NCBI GenBank assembly: GCA_965229715.1
Contig: CBDDJL010000002.1
Location: 744,001 to 808,000 of the forward strand
DNA: 64,000 bases
DNA from: JAVJST01 sp965229715
GTDB lineage: Bacteria > Pseudomonadota > Alphaproteobacteria > Rhodospirillales > Casp-alpha2
Reading direction: 5' to 3'
In this document: positions 35,646 to 45,383 of the stretch, piece after piece
Position numbering within the stretch: position 1 is the first letter of the stretch
Layout: the number at the start of each line of letters is the position of its first letter
Program-made: the position numbers and the translations under genes
The notes under the pieces: generated by a model
What the model was told of the DNA's origin: nothing
Seen by the model: only the letters and a program-made list of their open reading frames with translations
The model's database searches: none

Positions 35646-36983
35646 GTGAAATCCGATTACCAGGAAAACAGCATCACGCTGATCGGCGGTATCTCCATGG
35701 GGACCGGCGTAATGATCGGCGCAGGCATTTTTGCGCTGACCGGCCAGATCGCGGAGTTGGCGGGGCCCTGGTTTCCGCTTTCCTTCATCGCTGGGGGCAT
35801 CGTCACGGGGTTCAGCGCTTATACCTACATCAAGATGTCGAATGCATATCCGTCGGCCGGCGGGATCGGCATGATCCTGCAAAAGGCCTATGGGCCCGGC
35901 GCCATCGCCGGCGCAGCGGCGCTGCTTATGGCGTTCTCCATGGTGATCAACGAAAGTCTCGTCGCGCGGACGTTCGGCACATATGTTCTTCGGCCGTTCG
36001 ACGTCGACAATCCGGAACTGCTGATTCCCGCGCTGGGCGTTGGCCTGATCGTCTTCGCCTACATCGTCAACGTGTCGGGTAACCGCTCGATCGGTCTCGT
36101 CTCCCTCATCATGGCATTACTGAAAATTGGCGGCATCGCCCTGTTTGGCGCGGCGGCGCTCTGGGCCGGCGGTTTCTCGTTTTCGGCAGCATCGGAATCG
36201 GTCTCGATTCCCGCCGGGGGATTTATCGCGTCTATCGCGCTATCGATTCTTGCGTTCAAGGGTTTCACGACAATCACCAATAGCGGTGCGGAAATCATTG
36301 ATCCGCATCGCAATGTCGGACGCTCGATCATCATTTCGATCGCTGTTTGCGTCGTCGTCTACCTACTCGTCGCCTTCGCGGTAGGTTCCAGCCTGTCGCT
36401 CAACGAAATCGTCGCGGCCAAGGACTACGCATTGGCGGAGGCCGCGGAACCGGCTTTGGGTCGTTATGGCTTTTACTTCACGATCGCACTTGCCGTGGCC
36501 GCCACCGCGTCTGGATTGCTCGCCAGTGTATTCGCGGTCTCGCGGATGCTCGCAATGCTGACGGACATGAGAATGATCCCGCACAGTCATTTCGGCATGT
36601 CGGGAAGAATCCGTGATCATACGCTGGTCTATACGATCGTGACGGCAGCGCTGCTGACTGTGTTCTTCGATCTCAGCCGCATCGCCTCGCTTGGTGCGTT
36701 CTTTTATCTGGTCATGGACATCCTGATTCACTGGGGCGTCTATCGCAGCCTGCGGCATGAGATCGGGGCGGCCGGCTGGGTGATGATTCTGGCGATCCTG
36801 CTCGACGCCGTCGTATTGAGCGTGTTCACGGCGATCAAGCTTGAGTCTGATCCGCTTATCGTCGTCATCGCAGTGGTCGCGATGGCGGCCGTCTTTGTGT
36901 TCGAACGCTTTTACCTGTCGGCGTGGTTCCTGGAAGGCGGACACGACGAACACAGAGGGCAGGGCGGGCACGGCGATCACTGA
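35646..36983 (+). CDS. APC-superfamily amino acid permease
   Basis: 445 aa with about 12 transmembrane helices. The glycine-rich start (GISMGTGVMIGAGIFALTGQ) is the substrate-binding unwound helix of APC transporters; SFSAASESVSIPAGGF lies in an external loop. It likely imports an amino acid or polyamine with protons. The C-terminus is His/Gly-rich (GGHDEHRGQGGHGDH), an uncommon tail that could bind metal. It stands 134 bp after fabI and 187 bp before the Cu ATPase. Confidence 0.85.
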   Translation: MKSDYQENSITLIGGISMGTGVMIGAGIFALTGQIAELAGPWFPLSFIAGGIVTGFSAYTYIKMSNAYPSAGGIGMILQKAYGPGAIAGAAALLMAFSMVINESLVARTFGTYVLRPFDVDNPELLIPALGVGLIVFAYIVNVSGNRSIGLVSLIMALLKIGGIALFGAAALWAGGFSFSAASESVSIPAGGFIASIALSILAFKGFTTITNSGAEIIDPHRNVGRSIIISIAVCVVVYLLVAFAVGSSLSLNEIVAAKDYALAEAAEPALGRYGFYFTIALAVAATASGLLASVFAVSRMLAMLTDMRMIPHSHFGMSGRIRDHTLVYTIVTAALLTVFFDLSRIASLGAFFYLVMDILIHWGVYRSLRHEIGAAGWVMILAILLDAVVLSVFTAIKLESDPLIVVIAVVAMAAVFVFERFYLSAWFLEGGHDEHRGQGGHGDH

Positions 36984-37170
36984 TGTGTAACGCTGCGCCC
37001 AGCTAAGCTCTGATGGCGTCAACGTAACGCTGCGGTCGAGTCACAGTGCCGCCTGCGACGACTCTTCAATGTAATGAAATCGCCGCCCGTTCGTCTTTAC
37101 CTGTGATATCGGCATTTGTCGGTATTCGAGGGCCAATTGACCCCGTAATTCAAACCAAAAGTAACGGAGC

Positions 37171-39540
37171 ATGTCCGTGGACAACATCAACAGCCATCAT
37201 CAGAGCTGCCATCATGAAAATCATGCAACGGCTTCGAGTGACGCCGCGACCGCGACCGATCCGGTCTGCGGCATGTCGGTGCCTCTGGATGCGGGCAAGC
37301 TCAGTCACGTCCACGACGGCGAGACCTATCATTTCTGTTCCGCCAAGTGCCATGATAAATTTATCGCCGAGCCCGAGGCGTATCTTGCGGGCCGTCCCAA
37401 GCCCGAGCCGATGCCCGAGGGCACCAAGTACACCTGTCCGATGCACCCCGAAGTCGTCCAGGACGGGCCGGGAAACTGCCCAATCTGCGGCATGGCGCTT
37501 GAGCCGATGGGCGTGCCGGCAGCGGATGAGGGACCGAACCCGGAATTGATCGATTTTCGCCGCCGGTTCTGGATCGGCGCGGTGCTGACGGCGCCCCTCC
37601 TGGTGCTGACCATGGGGCCCTATGTTGGGCTCGGGTTCGTCCGCGAGTTGCTGGGCGAACGTGCGACTCTATGGATCGAGTTGATATTGGGTACGCCGGT
37701 CATTCTGTGGTCCGGCTGGCCGTTTTTCGTGCGCGGCGTCAAGTCTGTCGTCAACCGTAGCCTGAACATGTTCACGCTGATCGGCATGGGCGTCGGCGCG
37801 GCCTACGCGTTCAGTGTCGTCGCGGTGTTGGTGCCGGAGATTTTCCCAGGCGGGTTCCGCGATGCGGACGGCAATGTCGGCGTCTATTTTGAGGCCGGCG
37901 CGGTGATCGTCGTGCTCGTGCTGCTCGGCCAGTTGCTGGAGCTCGGCGCACGCGAACGTACCGGGACGGCAATTCGCGCACTTTTAGACCTCGCCGCCAA
38001 GACCGCCCGGGTGATCCGTGCCGACGGCAGCGAAGAAGAAATCCCGCTCGAAAACGTCAAGGTCGGCGACCACCTGCGCGTGCGGCCGGGCGACAAGGTG
38101 CCGGTCGATGGCGTTGTCACCGAGGGCCGCTCATCGATCGACGAATCGATGATCTCGGGCGAGTCGATCCCGGTCGAGAAGGTCGTCGGCGATGACGTCA
38201 CCGGTGCGACCATCAACGGCACCGGCAGTCTGATCGTCGAGGCCCGGCGCGTCGGCGCGGATACTGTACTGAGCCAGATCGTCGAAATGGTCGCCAACGC
38301 CCAACGCAGCCGCGCGCCGATCCAGAAGCTCGCCGATTCGGTCGCAGGCAGGTTCGTACCGGCCGTGATCCTTATCGCGATTCTTTCCTTCATTTCCTGG
38401 TCGATCTGGGGCCCCGCGCCTGCGCTCTCCTACGGGTTGGTTTCGGCGGTCGCGGTGCTGATCATCGCATGTCCCTGCGCCTTGGGACTGGCGACGCCGA
38501 TGTCGATCATGACGGCGACGGGGCGCGGCGCCCAGGCCGGTGTGCTGATCAAGAACGCCGAGGCGCTTGAGCGCTTCGCCAAGGTCGATACCCTGATCGT
38601 CGACAAGACCGGTACGCTCACCGAGGGCAAACCGAAGCTCGTCGCCGTGCTGCCTGAGGCCGGACACGACGAGACGGATGTTCTGCGCCTCGCCGCCAGC
38701 CTGGAGCGCGGCTCTGAGCATCCACTGGCGGAAGCAATTGTCACAGGAGTCGAGGAACGTGGTGTCGAGATGGTCAAAGCCGACGATTTCGAAGCCGTGA
38801 CCGGCAAGGGTGTCAAAGGCGTCGTCGGCGGTAAACCGGTGGCGCTCGGCAACGCCAAGCTCGTTGCCGACCTCGGTCTTGAGACGGGCAAACTGTCCGA
38901 GACCGCCAATGTACGGCGCGACGAGGGTGAGACGGTGATGTTCGTCATCGTCGGCTCCGAGATCGCTGGTCTCGTCACTGTTGCGGATCCTGTGAAGCAG
39001 ACCACGCCTGACGCGCTCAAGGCGCTGCACGCCGAAGGCTTCCGCGTGGTTATGGCGACCGGCGATAACGAGCGCACGGCGAAGGCCGTTGCGGCGAGGC
39101 TCGGCATCGACGAGATCAGGGCCGATGTGCTGCCCGCGGACAAGGCGCGCATCATCAAGGAACTGCAGGAACAGGGCCATAAGGTTGCGATGGCCGGTGA
39201 CGGCGTCAACGACGCGCCGGCACTGGCCCAGGCCGATGTCGGCATCGCCATGGGCACCGGCGCCGACGTCGCCATCGAGAGCGCCGGGTTCACCCTGGTC
39301 AAGGGCGACTTGGGCGGTATCGTCCGGGCCCGCAGGCTGGCCCGCGCGACGATGCGAAACATCAAGCAGAACCTGTTCTTCGCCCTGGCATACAACGCCG
39401 CCGGTGTGCCGGTGGCGGCAGGTGTGCTGTACCCATTCCTCGGCGTCTTGATTTCGCCGATCTTCGCCGCTGCGGCGATGAGCCTGTCGTCGGTCTCGGT
39501 GATCGGCAACGCGCTCAGGCTGCGTTCGGTAAAGATTTAA
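37171..39540 (+). CDS. Copper-type P1B ATPase with YHS and heavy-metal-binding N-domains
   Basis: 789 aa. The N-terminus is His-rich, then a YHS domain (DPVCGMSVPLDAG ... YHFCSAKCHDKF) and a CPMHP...CPICGM heavy-metal-binding domain; there is no GMxCxxC HMA domain. The core has TGES-like SGESIPV, the metal-site CPCALGL, phosphorylation DKTGTLTEG, TGDN and GDGVNDAPAL. Helix 7 YN (AYNAAG) and helix 8 M-x2-SS (MSLSSVS) are Cu(I)/Ag(I) signatures. It exports Cu(I) from the cytoplasm, for detoxification or for supply of periplasmic cuproenzymes such as NosZ (inference). Confidence 0.92.
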   Translation: MSVDNINSHHQSCHHENHATASSDAATATDPVCGMSVPLDAGKLSHVHDGETYHFCSAKCHDKFIAEPEAYLAGRPKPEPMPEGTKYTCPMHPEVVQDGPGNCPICGMALEPMGVPAADEGPNPELIDFRRRFWIGAVLTAPLLVLTMGPYVGLGFVRELLGERATLWIELILGTPVILWSGWPFFVRGVKSVVNRSLNMFTLIGMGVGAAYAFSVVAVLVPEIFPGGFRDADGNVGVYFEAGAVIVVLVLLGQLLELGARERTGTAIRALLDLAAKTARVIRADGSEEEIPLENVKVGDHLRVRPGDKVPVDGVVTEGRSSIDESMISGESIPVEKVVGDDVTGATINGTGSLIVEARRVGADTVLSQIVEMVANAQRSRAPIQKLADSVAGRFVPAVILIAILSFISWSIWGPAPALSYGLVSAVAVLIIACPCALGLATPMSIMTATGRGAQAGVLIKNAEALERFAKVDTLIVDKTGTLTEGKPKLVAVLPEAGHDETDVLRLAASLERGSEHPLAEAIVTGVEERGVEMVKADDFEAVTGKGVKGVVGGKPVALGNAKLVADLGLETGKLSETANVRRDEGETVMFVIVGSEIAGLVTVADPVKQTTPDALKALHAEGFRVVMATGDNERTAKAVAARLGIDEIRADVLPADKARIIKELQEQGHKVAMAGDGVNDAPALAQADVGIAMGTGADVAIESAGFTLVKGDLGGIVRARRLARATMRNIKQNLFFALAYNAAGVPVAAGVLYPFLGVLISPIFAAAAMSLSSVSVIGNALRLRSVKI

Positions 39541-39584
39541 ACAAGCGACGGCGATCCGCCTTAAATTAAATGGAGAAGTACGAC

Positions 39585-40661
39585 ATGAACATCGCGACAA
39601 TTCTTCGGTACGTATCTTTCGCTGGTGCAGTAACACTCCTGATCGCCGCTCAACCGACCCGCGCGGAGCCGCTCATGTTCGTGCCGCTCGGTAGCGAGGA
39701 CAGAATTATCGCAATCGACGCTGCCACCGACCAGATTGTCGATTCGATTTCCGGTGTCACGGCGGTTCACGGTCTTGCCGGGACACCTGACGGTAAGTTT
39801 CTGATCGCTGGAAGTTTCGAGGAACGCGGCATGGACGGCCGGGCACCGGCCAAGCCGGAGGGTGTTTCCGAGGACGAACACGCGGCCCATCATGGTGGAT
39901 CGGACATGACCACCGCCAGCGGCGGGGCGAAGGTCAGCACGGTCACGATTATACGGACGGCGGACGGTTCGGTGGCGCGGAGCATCGACGTGCCGGGTGC
40001 CGTACACCATGTCACAGTGAGTCCCAATGGCCGATTAGCGGCGTTGACCCACCCCAACGAAGGCGGCATCAGCGTTGTCGATCTCGATACCTACGAAGTC
40101 ACGGCAACCGTCGAAACCGGGCCGTTGCCAAATTACGCGGCCTTCAGCCCGGACGGCCACCGGATCTATGTCAGCAACGCCGGCAACGACACGGTCAGCG
40201 CAGTCGATGCCAAGCACTGGACTGTGCGCTGGAACGCGCGTGTCGGCGGTAGCCCCGAACACGTCGTCCTGTCCCCGGATGGTGCCACGCTCTACGTCAA
40301 CAACGTGGATGACGGCACCGTTTCCATGGTCGATATCGCCAAAAGGGAGGAGGTCAACACACTGTTCGGAGGCAAGACGCTTCATGGCATAGATTTTTCT
40401 GATGACGGCAAGACGCTGTTCGTCGCCGTACTCGGAGAAGATCGGTTGGCCGCTTTCAATTTGGAGACAGGAACCCGGCAGAGCGCTGTTCTGGCTCCCG
40501 AACCCTATCACCTGGCTGCCATTCGCGGTACCGGCAAGCTCTACATCTCAAGCGCCGATGAGCCCAAGATTTGGGTCGTCGATCAACGCAATCTCGCAGT
40601 TCTCGGTGAAATCTCCATCGGCGGCAAGGGCCATCAGATGGTTCAGGGCGCGGGGATGTGA
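39585..40661 (+). CDS. Secreted YVTN/YncE-like beta-propeller protein
   Basis: 358 aa from ATG 39585 (GGAGA 8 bp upstream); ATG 39570 is possible. A Sec signal peptide ends near PTRA-EP. The mature chain has repeated propeller blades (LSPDGATLYVNNVDDGTVSM, FSPDGHRIYVSNAGNDT) with a His/Met-bearing insertion (EDEHAAHHGGSDM). Propellers of this type are periplasmic binding or scaffold proteins. It follows the Cu ATPase by 44 bp, suggesting a role in the same metal response (inference). Confidence 0.82.
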   Translation: MNIATILRYVSFAGAVTLLIAAQPTRAEPLMFVPLGSEDRIIAIDAATDQIVDSISGVTAVHGLAGTPDGKFLIAGSFEERGMDGRAPAKPEGVSEDEHAAHHGGSDMTTASGGAKVSTVTIIRTADGSVARSIDVPGAVHHVTVSPNGRLAALTHPNEGGISVVDLDTYEVTATVETGPLPNYAAFSPDGHRIYVSNAGNDTVSAVDAKHWTVRWNARVGGSPEHVVLSPDGATLYVNNVDDGTVSMVDIAKREEVNTLFGGKTLHGIDFSDDGKTLFVAVLGEDRLAAFNLETGTRQSAVLAPEPYHLAAIRGTGKLYISSADEPKIWVVDQRNLAVLGEISIGGKGHQMVQGAGM

Positions 40662-40696
40662 TGCTAACCGAAACTCATTTCTAGGAGGGACGCAGT

Positions 40697-40957
40697 ATGA
40701 CCGAGCACAATCATGGCGGTTTCCGTGGCTTGCTCTACTCACGCTCAGGCTTGGTATTGCTAGGATTTCTGGCGGTCACGGGCTACTTCCTTTGGCAAGA
40801 ACATGCCGCGCATCTTCTGGGCTATTTGCCACTTATCATCGTCCTCGGCCTATGCGTTGGCATGCACCTCTTCATGCATGGCGGTCACGGGGGTCACGGG
40901 GGCCACGGAGGCGGACATGGCCCGCGCGATAATGGCACAGGCGGAAGCAACCGATGA
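40697..40957 (+). CDS. DUF2933-like small membrane protein with His/Gly tail
   Basis: 86 aa, AGGAGG 10 bp before ATG 40697. Two transmembrane helices (residues 16-33 and 38-60), then a His/Gly-rich tail built from GGH triplets. Such small proteins occur with copper and heavy-metal genes and the tail can bind Cu or Ni. Its stop overlaps the next ATG by 4 bp (ATGA). Confidence 0.78.
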   Translation: MTEHNHGGFRGLLYSRSGLVLLGFLAVTGYFLWQEHAAHLLGYLPLIIVLGLCVGMHLFMHGGHGGHGGHGGGHGPRDNGTGGSNR

Positions 40958-41607
40958 ACGGCGAAGTTCCCGCCTACGGCCTTTGGTTCCTCGTCTTCTT
41001 CCATTCGGCGATCTTCATCATCTTCGCGTTCAGTTTTTTCAAACCGCGGACGGCGCGCGACTGGCGATCGTTTGGCGCGTTCAGCGCGTTCCTCGTGGCG
41101 TTGTTCACGGAGATGTACGGCTTCCCGCTGACGATATTCTTCCTGTCGGGCTGGCTGCAGACAAACTATCCGGGGATTGATTGGCTGGCGCACGATTCCG
41201 GCCACTTGCCCGAAATGATGTTCGGTTGGCAGGCCAATCCGCACTTTGGCCCGTTTCACATCCTGAGTTTTGTCTTCATCGGCGTTGGCTTCATCGTTCT
41301 GTCGAAGGCGTGGCACGTGCTCTATCAGGCGCACGCGACGGGAACGCTGGCGACCACCGGACCCTACGCTCTGGTCCGGCATCCTCAGTATGCCGCGTTC
41401 GTGCTGATCATGTTCGGGTTCCTGATTCAATGGCCGACCATCCTCACGCTCGCGATGTTTCCGGTTCTACTCATCATGTACTGGCGGTTGGCACTCAGCG
41501 AGGAACGCGAGGTTGAGGCCGAGTTCGGCGACGTTTACCGGCGATACGCCGAAGGGACGCCGCGATTTGTGCCTAGATTGTGGAGACCAGCCGGAAACGC
41601 CACCTGA
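40954..41607 (+). CDS. ICMT/PEMT-like membrane methyltransferase family protein
   Basis: 217 aa, ATG overlapping the DUF2933 stop. Several transmembrane helices and the C-terminal signature TGPYALVRHPQYAAFVLIMFG followed by EEREVEAEFGDVYRRYAEGTPRFVP, as in isoprenylcysteine carboxyl methyltransferase and NnrU-like proteins. The family transfers methyl groups from SAM to lipids or prenylated proteins in membranes, and bacterial members of metal loci have no confirmed substrate. Translationally coupled to DUF2933. Confidence 0.8.
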   Translation: MNGEVPAYGLWFLVFFHSAIFIIFAFSFFKPRTARDWRSFGAFSAFLVALFTEMYGFPLTIFFLSGWLQTNYPGIDWLAHDSGHLPEMMFGWQANPHFGPFHILSFVFIGVGFIVLSKAWHVLYQAHATGTLATTGPYALVRHPQYAAFVLIMFGFLIQWPTILTLAMFPVLLIMYWRLALSEEREVEAEFGDVYRRYAEGTPRFVPRLWRPAGNAT

Positions 41608-41659
41608 CATACAGAATGAAGTCCGCATGGGATTACTGTGCAAATGAATGGAGGACATC

Positions 41660-42259
41660 ATGAACAAAACAGCCCTGACTTCAGCCGCCGTTGTGACGAC
41701 ACTGGTCGTTATTCTTGGCGTGACCGACCCGGGTCTCGCAGGCACGGAAGGACACGATGAGCCCAATATGACGTCGCAGGAGATGATGGACGGTACGATG
41801 GGTGCCCAATCCACTCAAGGCCAAGGGATGATGGGTGGCATGGCGGTTCCGAGTCTGATGATGCCGATGATGGACCCGCGGCGCGGCCGCGAATTGTTCG
41901 CCAGCAAAGGGTGTGTAACCTGCCATTCGATCAATGGTGTCGGCGGAGAGGATGCGCGGCCGCTCGACGCCGCTGAAATGCAGCCCTTCATGAATCCATT
42001 CGAGTTCGCCGCCCGAATGTGGCGTGGCTCCGAGGCGATGGTCGAGCTGCAACGCGATACGCTCGGAGAACCTATTGATCTCTCGGGGCAGGATCTTGCC
42101 GACATCATCGCTTTCGTTCATCACACCGAGCAACAGAGGCTGTTTTCGGAGACGGATATTCCGCCGCGCATGCGCGAGCTCATGGATCACGGACATGACG
42201 ATGATGCGGACAAGCATATGGGCGACGAAATGGAAAAGAAGGATGATCACAGCGATTAA
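41660..42259 (+). CDS. Met/His-rich secreted monoheme cytochrome c
   Basis: 199 aa from ATG 41660 (GGAGG 6 bp upstream). Signal peptide to about LAG. A Met-rich segment (MMDGTMGAQSTQGQGMMGGM) precedes a class I cytochrome domain with CVTCHSINGVGG and a distal Met candidate. The tail is His/Asp-rich. Met- and His-rich arms bind Cu(I) and Cu(II) in periplasmic copper proteins, and the heme domain implies electron transfer. Last gene of the metal block before the Rieske gene. Confidence 0.8.
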   Translation: MNKTALTSAAVVTTLVVILGVTDPGLAGTEGHDEPNMTSQEMMDGTMGAQSTQGQGMMGGMAVPSLMMPMMDPRRGRELFASKGCVTCHSINGVGGEDARPLDAAEMQPFMNPFEFAARMWRGSEAMVELQRDTLGEPIDLSGQDLADIIAFVHHTEQQRLFSETDIPPRMRELMDHGHDDDADKHMGDEMEKKDDHSD

Positions 42260-42396
42260 ATCGAGCCGAGCCGTACGCTTGGGTGGCCGGGAATTGTAAG
42301 AAACGTTTTGACGACGCGTGGCCTACCAATCACGGGCTAAACTGCTAGGATATGGGGGCATACAGGTCTTGAGAGGGTAGGGAATGGAGGTGTTCC

Positions 42397-42957
42397 ATGA
42401 ACAGCGCTTTGAAGACAAATGCCATGCCGGACGGCGAAACTGCGGATAATCGCCGCGATTTTCTTATTGTCACCACAGGCGCATTGGCCACTGTAGGCGC
42501 GACGTTGGCGCTCTGGCCAATGATTGACAGCATGAACCCGGCCGCCGACGTGCGAGCGCTATCGATGACGGAAGTGGACCTAACGCCCGTTCAGCCCGGT
42601 CAGCGGATCACGGTCGTCTGGCGTGGCAAACCTGTCTTTATCGACCACCGGACACCCGGGCAGATCGCTCGGGCAAGAGCGGACGATAACAATCCACAGC
42701 TGATCGATCCGGCGACCGATGCCTCGCGCGTCAAACAAGAGGAATGGCTGATCGTGATCGGCGTTTGCACGCATTTGGGGTGTATTCCGCTTGGGCAAAA
42801 GTCGGGCGATCCGCTCGGTGACTGGGGCGGTTGGTTCTGCCCGTGCCACGGCTCGCACTATGATACGTCGGGACGCATTCGCAAAGGACCGGCGCCGGAG
42901 AACCTGTACATCCCGCCTTATGACTTCCTGACCAACGGCGCGGTGTTGATCGGTTAG
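42397..42957 (+). CDS. petA: Ubiquinol-cytochrome c reductase Rieske iron-sulfur protein
   Basis: 186 aa, GGAGG before ATG 42397. A twin-Arg N-terminal anchor (NRRDFLIVTTGALATVG) is followed by the Rieske domain with CTHLGC and CPCHGSHYD, the Cys-His ligands of the [2Fe-2S] cluster, and the two extra disulfide cysteines. It carries electrons from quinol to cytochrome c1 in complex III. The cytochrome b and c1 genes that normally follow are absent; an IS begins 39 bp after the stop. Whether this copy works with a complex elsewhere is unknown. Confidence 0.9.
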   Translation: MNSALKTNAMPDGETADNRRDFLIVTTGALATVGATLALWPMIDSMNPAADVRALSMTEVDLTPVQPGQRITVVWRGKPVFIDHRTPGQIARARADDNNPQLIDPATDASRVKQEEWLIVIGVCTHLGCIPLGQKSGDPLGDWGGWFCPCHGSHYDTSGRIRKGPAPENLYIPPYDFLTNGAVLIG

Positions 42958-42995
42958 GGTTTCAAAATAGTGTCCCTGCCATAAACTCCATCCGC

Positions 42996-43807
42996 GGCAA
43001 TGTCTGAGGAAACTGTCTTGAGCCGGCTATGCGGGCTCCGTAACGTGTACGGATGATAAATCCGTACCGATACTTCAAGACATCACCCGAGGTAATCCGC
43101 CTCGCTGTTATGATGTATGTCCGCTTCCCGCTATCGCTGCGTCAGGTCGAAGATATTCTTCGCGAACGCGGAATCGGCATCAGCTATGAAACGGCGCGGG
43201 CTTGGTGAACCGGTTCGGACCGACATTTGCAGCGGAAATCAGAAACAAACGGTCAGCGTCTTTGCGGAACTTACCACAATGGTGCTGGCATCTGGATGAG
43301 ATTTTTGTGCGGATCAACGGTGAAACTCACGACCTCTGGCGAGCGGTCGACCACGAAGGTGAAGTTCTGGAAGCGCTCGTCACAAAAAAAAGCGGGATCG
43401 TAAGGCTGCGTTGACGTTTCTGAGGAAAGCAATGAAGCGATATGGGCGTCCGAAGGTGATTGTGACGGACCGTCTTCGCTCTTATAGCGCCGCGATGAGG
43501 GTAATCGGCAATGCGGCACACCAGGGTGACCGGGTGCTGGCTCAACAATCGGGTTGAAAACTCGCATCAACCGTTCCGGCGACGAGAACGGGCAATGGCG
43601 AAATTCAGGAGTACCGAATCGCTTCAGAAATTCGCCTCGATCCACGCTTCAATCCACAACCACGTCAATCAGGAACGCCATCTCTACGACCGCCAAACCT
43701 TCAAACTCAACCGCACCGCGGCCTTGGCCGAGTGGCGTGATCTTGTGGTCTGAGACACCGCCTATCACCGCCTACTTGAGGTCAGCATAATTTCCTCTGA
43801 CAATGCC
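42996..43807 (+). mobile_element. Degenerate IS6-family insertion sequence (812 bp)
   Basis: The ends GGCAATGTCTGAGGAAA and, inverted, GGCATTGTCAGAGGAAA match at 15 of 17 positions. The element contains the broken transposase at 43053-43753. It inserted directly downstream of petA and abuts an IS1182-type remnant. Confidence 0.82.
43053..43753 (+). pseudogene. IS6-family transposase, multiple frameshifts
   Basis: Starts MINPYRYFKTSPEVIRLAV. The frame breaks after ETARAW, again around the WHLDEIFVRINGETHDLWRAVDH region and near the poly-A run at 43385. The C-terminal half (TDRLRSY, NRVENSHQPFRRRE) is almost identical to the remnant at 24111-24445. Not functional. Confidence 0.85.
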
Positions 43808-44406
43808 CCAAGCAGGACTTCCGCTACATTCCCGTGGACGATGTCTACATCTGTCCCGCCGGCGAGCGGTTGACGTATCGCTTTACACGTGAAGAGGCAG
43901 GCCTCGCTATACGCCGGTACTGGACCAACGTCTGCGCCGATTGCGCCATCAAGAGCCGCTGCACCACCGCTGCCCAGCGCGTGGTCGCCCGCTGGGAGCA
44001 CGAACATCTTTTGGAAGATGTGCAGCGCCGCCTCGACGAGAACCCGCAGGCCATGCGCCGGCGTCGCGAGACCGTCGAGCACCCGTTCGGCACCATCAAG
44101 GCCCGGATGGGCGCGACCCACTTCCTGATGAAGCGGCTCAAGAACGTGCGTACCGAGATGGCGCTGAGCGTGCTCGCCTACAACCTCACGCGCGCCATGA
44201 ATATCCTGAGAACCGGACCGCCGATCCAGGCCATGCGGGTCTGATAGGCCCATTGTGCCTGCCCAAGCCCGGGAAATCGCCCCGTAGACGCAAACTGATC
44301 AAATATCCGGCCCGCTCAGGCCAAAATCACGGAAATCGGATCAGTGAGCCGCCAATCCCCGCTGATCCAACAAACCACCGGCCAGCCAAAACGTTTTCAC
44401 ACGGCC
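43808..44406 (+). pseudogene. 3' remnant of an IS1182-type transposase
   Basis: Only the C-terminal 145 residues remain (ICPAGERLTYRF ... CADCAIKSRC ... RRETVEHPFGTIKARMG ... MALSVLAYNLTRAMNI, stop 44244). The zinc-finger-like CxxC...C and the final HPFGTIK Glu region are typical of IS1182 transposases. The downstream ACGTTTTCACACGGCC near 44392-44406 looks like its terminal repeat. The 5' part was removed at the junction with the IS6-like element. Confidence 0.7.
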
Positions 44407-44450
44407 AAGACCCGAAGCAGACCTTCCGTTCAACTGGCTTCGCAGGGCAT

Positions 44451-45383
44451 TTACATCAGAATAACCTGGGCACCCTGCGCGGCTTGATTGATTGCGCCTC
44501 TGTCCATGACACTGAATGCCGTAGAGAGGCCATCGGCTGTTGCGGCGTCTTTGGCGGACACGGATACCTGTCGCCAGGCCGATGTCGGATATCCGGTTCG
44601 CGGATCGATGATGTGACCAATTGCACCCATCTGGTCGAACGTCGTCCCGAGCGGTTCCGATGTCGCCAAGGCCGCGTCGTTGAGTTCGACTTTGCGATGC
44701 ACTATCTCGTTTGCGGGTGGCAGCGCAAGTCCAACAATCCATGGCCGACTATCCGGACGTGGGCCCAACGCCACGATTTCACCGGTATTGATTAGAACAT
44801 TGTTCAAGCCCTCGTTTCGGATCAGGTCGGCGACACGATCGGCGATGTATCCTTGCGCAATTCCGTTCAGGGTCAATTGCGCGCCGCTGCGAAGACGGAT
44901 TGACCGTGGTGATGTGGAAACGAGTTGCCAACCGACTCGCTTCATCGTGGCCGATATCTGCGCCGCCCTTGGCACTTTGCCCTGCTTAATCCAATCCCCA
45001 TACAACTGCCACAGGGACTGGACCGTGGGATCGAAGGCACCGCCCGTGCGATCATATATCCCACCACAAAGAGTGAGAGCCTCGAGCAGTTCCGGCGGCG
45101 GATCGGATAGCCGGCCATGCCGATTCAACGTAACGAGCGTACTGTCCGAACGATAGAGGCTGAAAATCCGTTCGAGACGCTCCAACTCGTCTCTTACGAC
45201 TGCGATCAGCCGTTCCGGATGCGGGTTCGCCATGGTAATCGACGCGTCGGCACCGAGAGCTCGTCCTTTCCAGGTTTTAGTCCGAGCGGACGACAATACC
45301 GGATCAACCCCACTGTAAGTCGACAACGCGGCTGTTGCGGCACCGGTTGCGGCAATCCGCAGGAAACGCCGTCTAGTGATCAT
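44451..45383 (-). CDS. apbE: FAD:protein FMN transferase (NosX/ApbE)
   Basis: 310 aa with a Tat-type signal (TRRRFLRIAATGAATAAL). Family motifs include LTLNGIAQGYIADRVADL, INTGEIVALG (usually NxGG/D) and TADGLSTAFSVM. ApbE proteins transfer FMN from FAD to a Thr of partner flavoproteins in the periplasm; in nos operons the target is NosR, whose SGATVT motif is present here. It is the last gene of the operon, overlapping nosL by 11 bp. Confidence 0.9.
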   Translation of the reverse strand: MITRRRFLRIAATGAATAALSTYSGVDPVLSSARTKTWKGRALGADASITMANPHPERLIAVVRDELERLERIFSLYRSDSTLVTLNRHGRLSDPPPELLEALTLCGGIYDRTGGAFDPTVQSLWQLYGDWIKQGKVPRAAQISATMKRVGWQLVSTSPRSIRLRSGAQLTLNGIAQGYIADRVADLIRNEGLNNVLINTGEIVALGPRPDSRPWIVGLALPPANEIVHRKVELNDAALATSEPLGTTFDQMGAIGHIIDPRTGYPTSAWRQVSVSAKDAATADGLSTAFSVMDRGAINQAAQGAQVILM

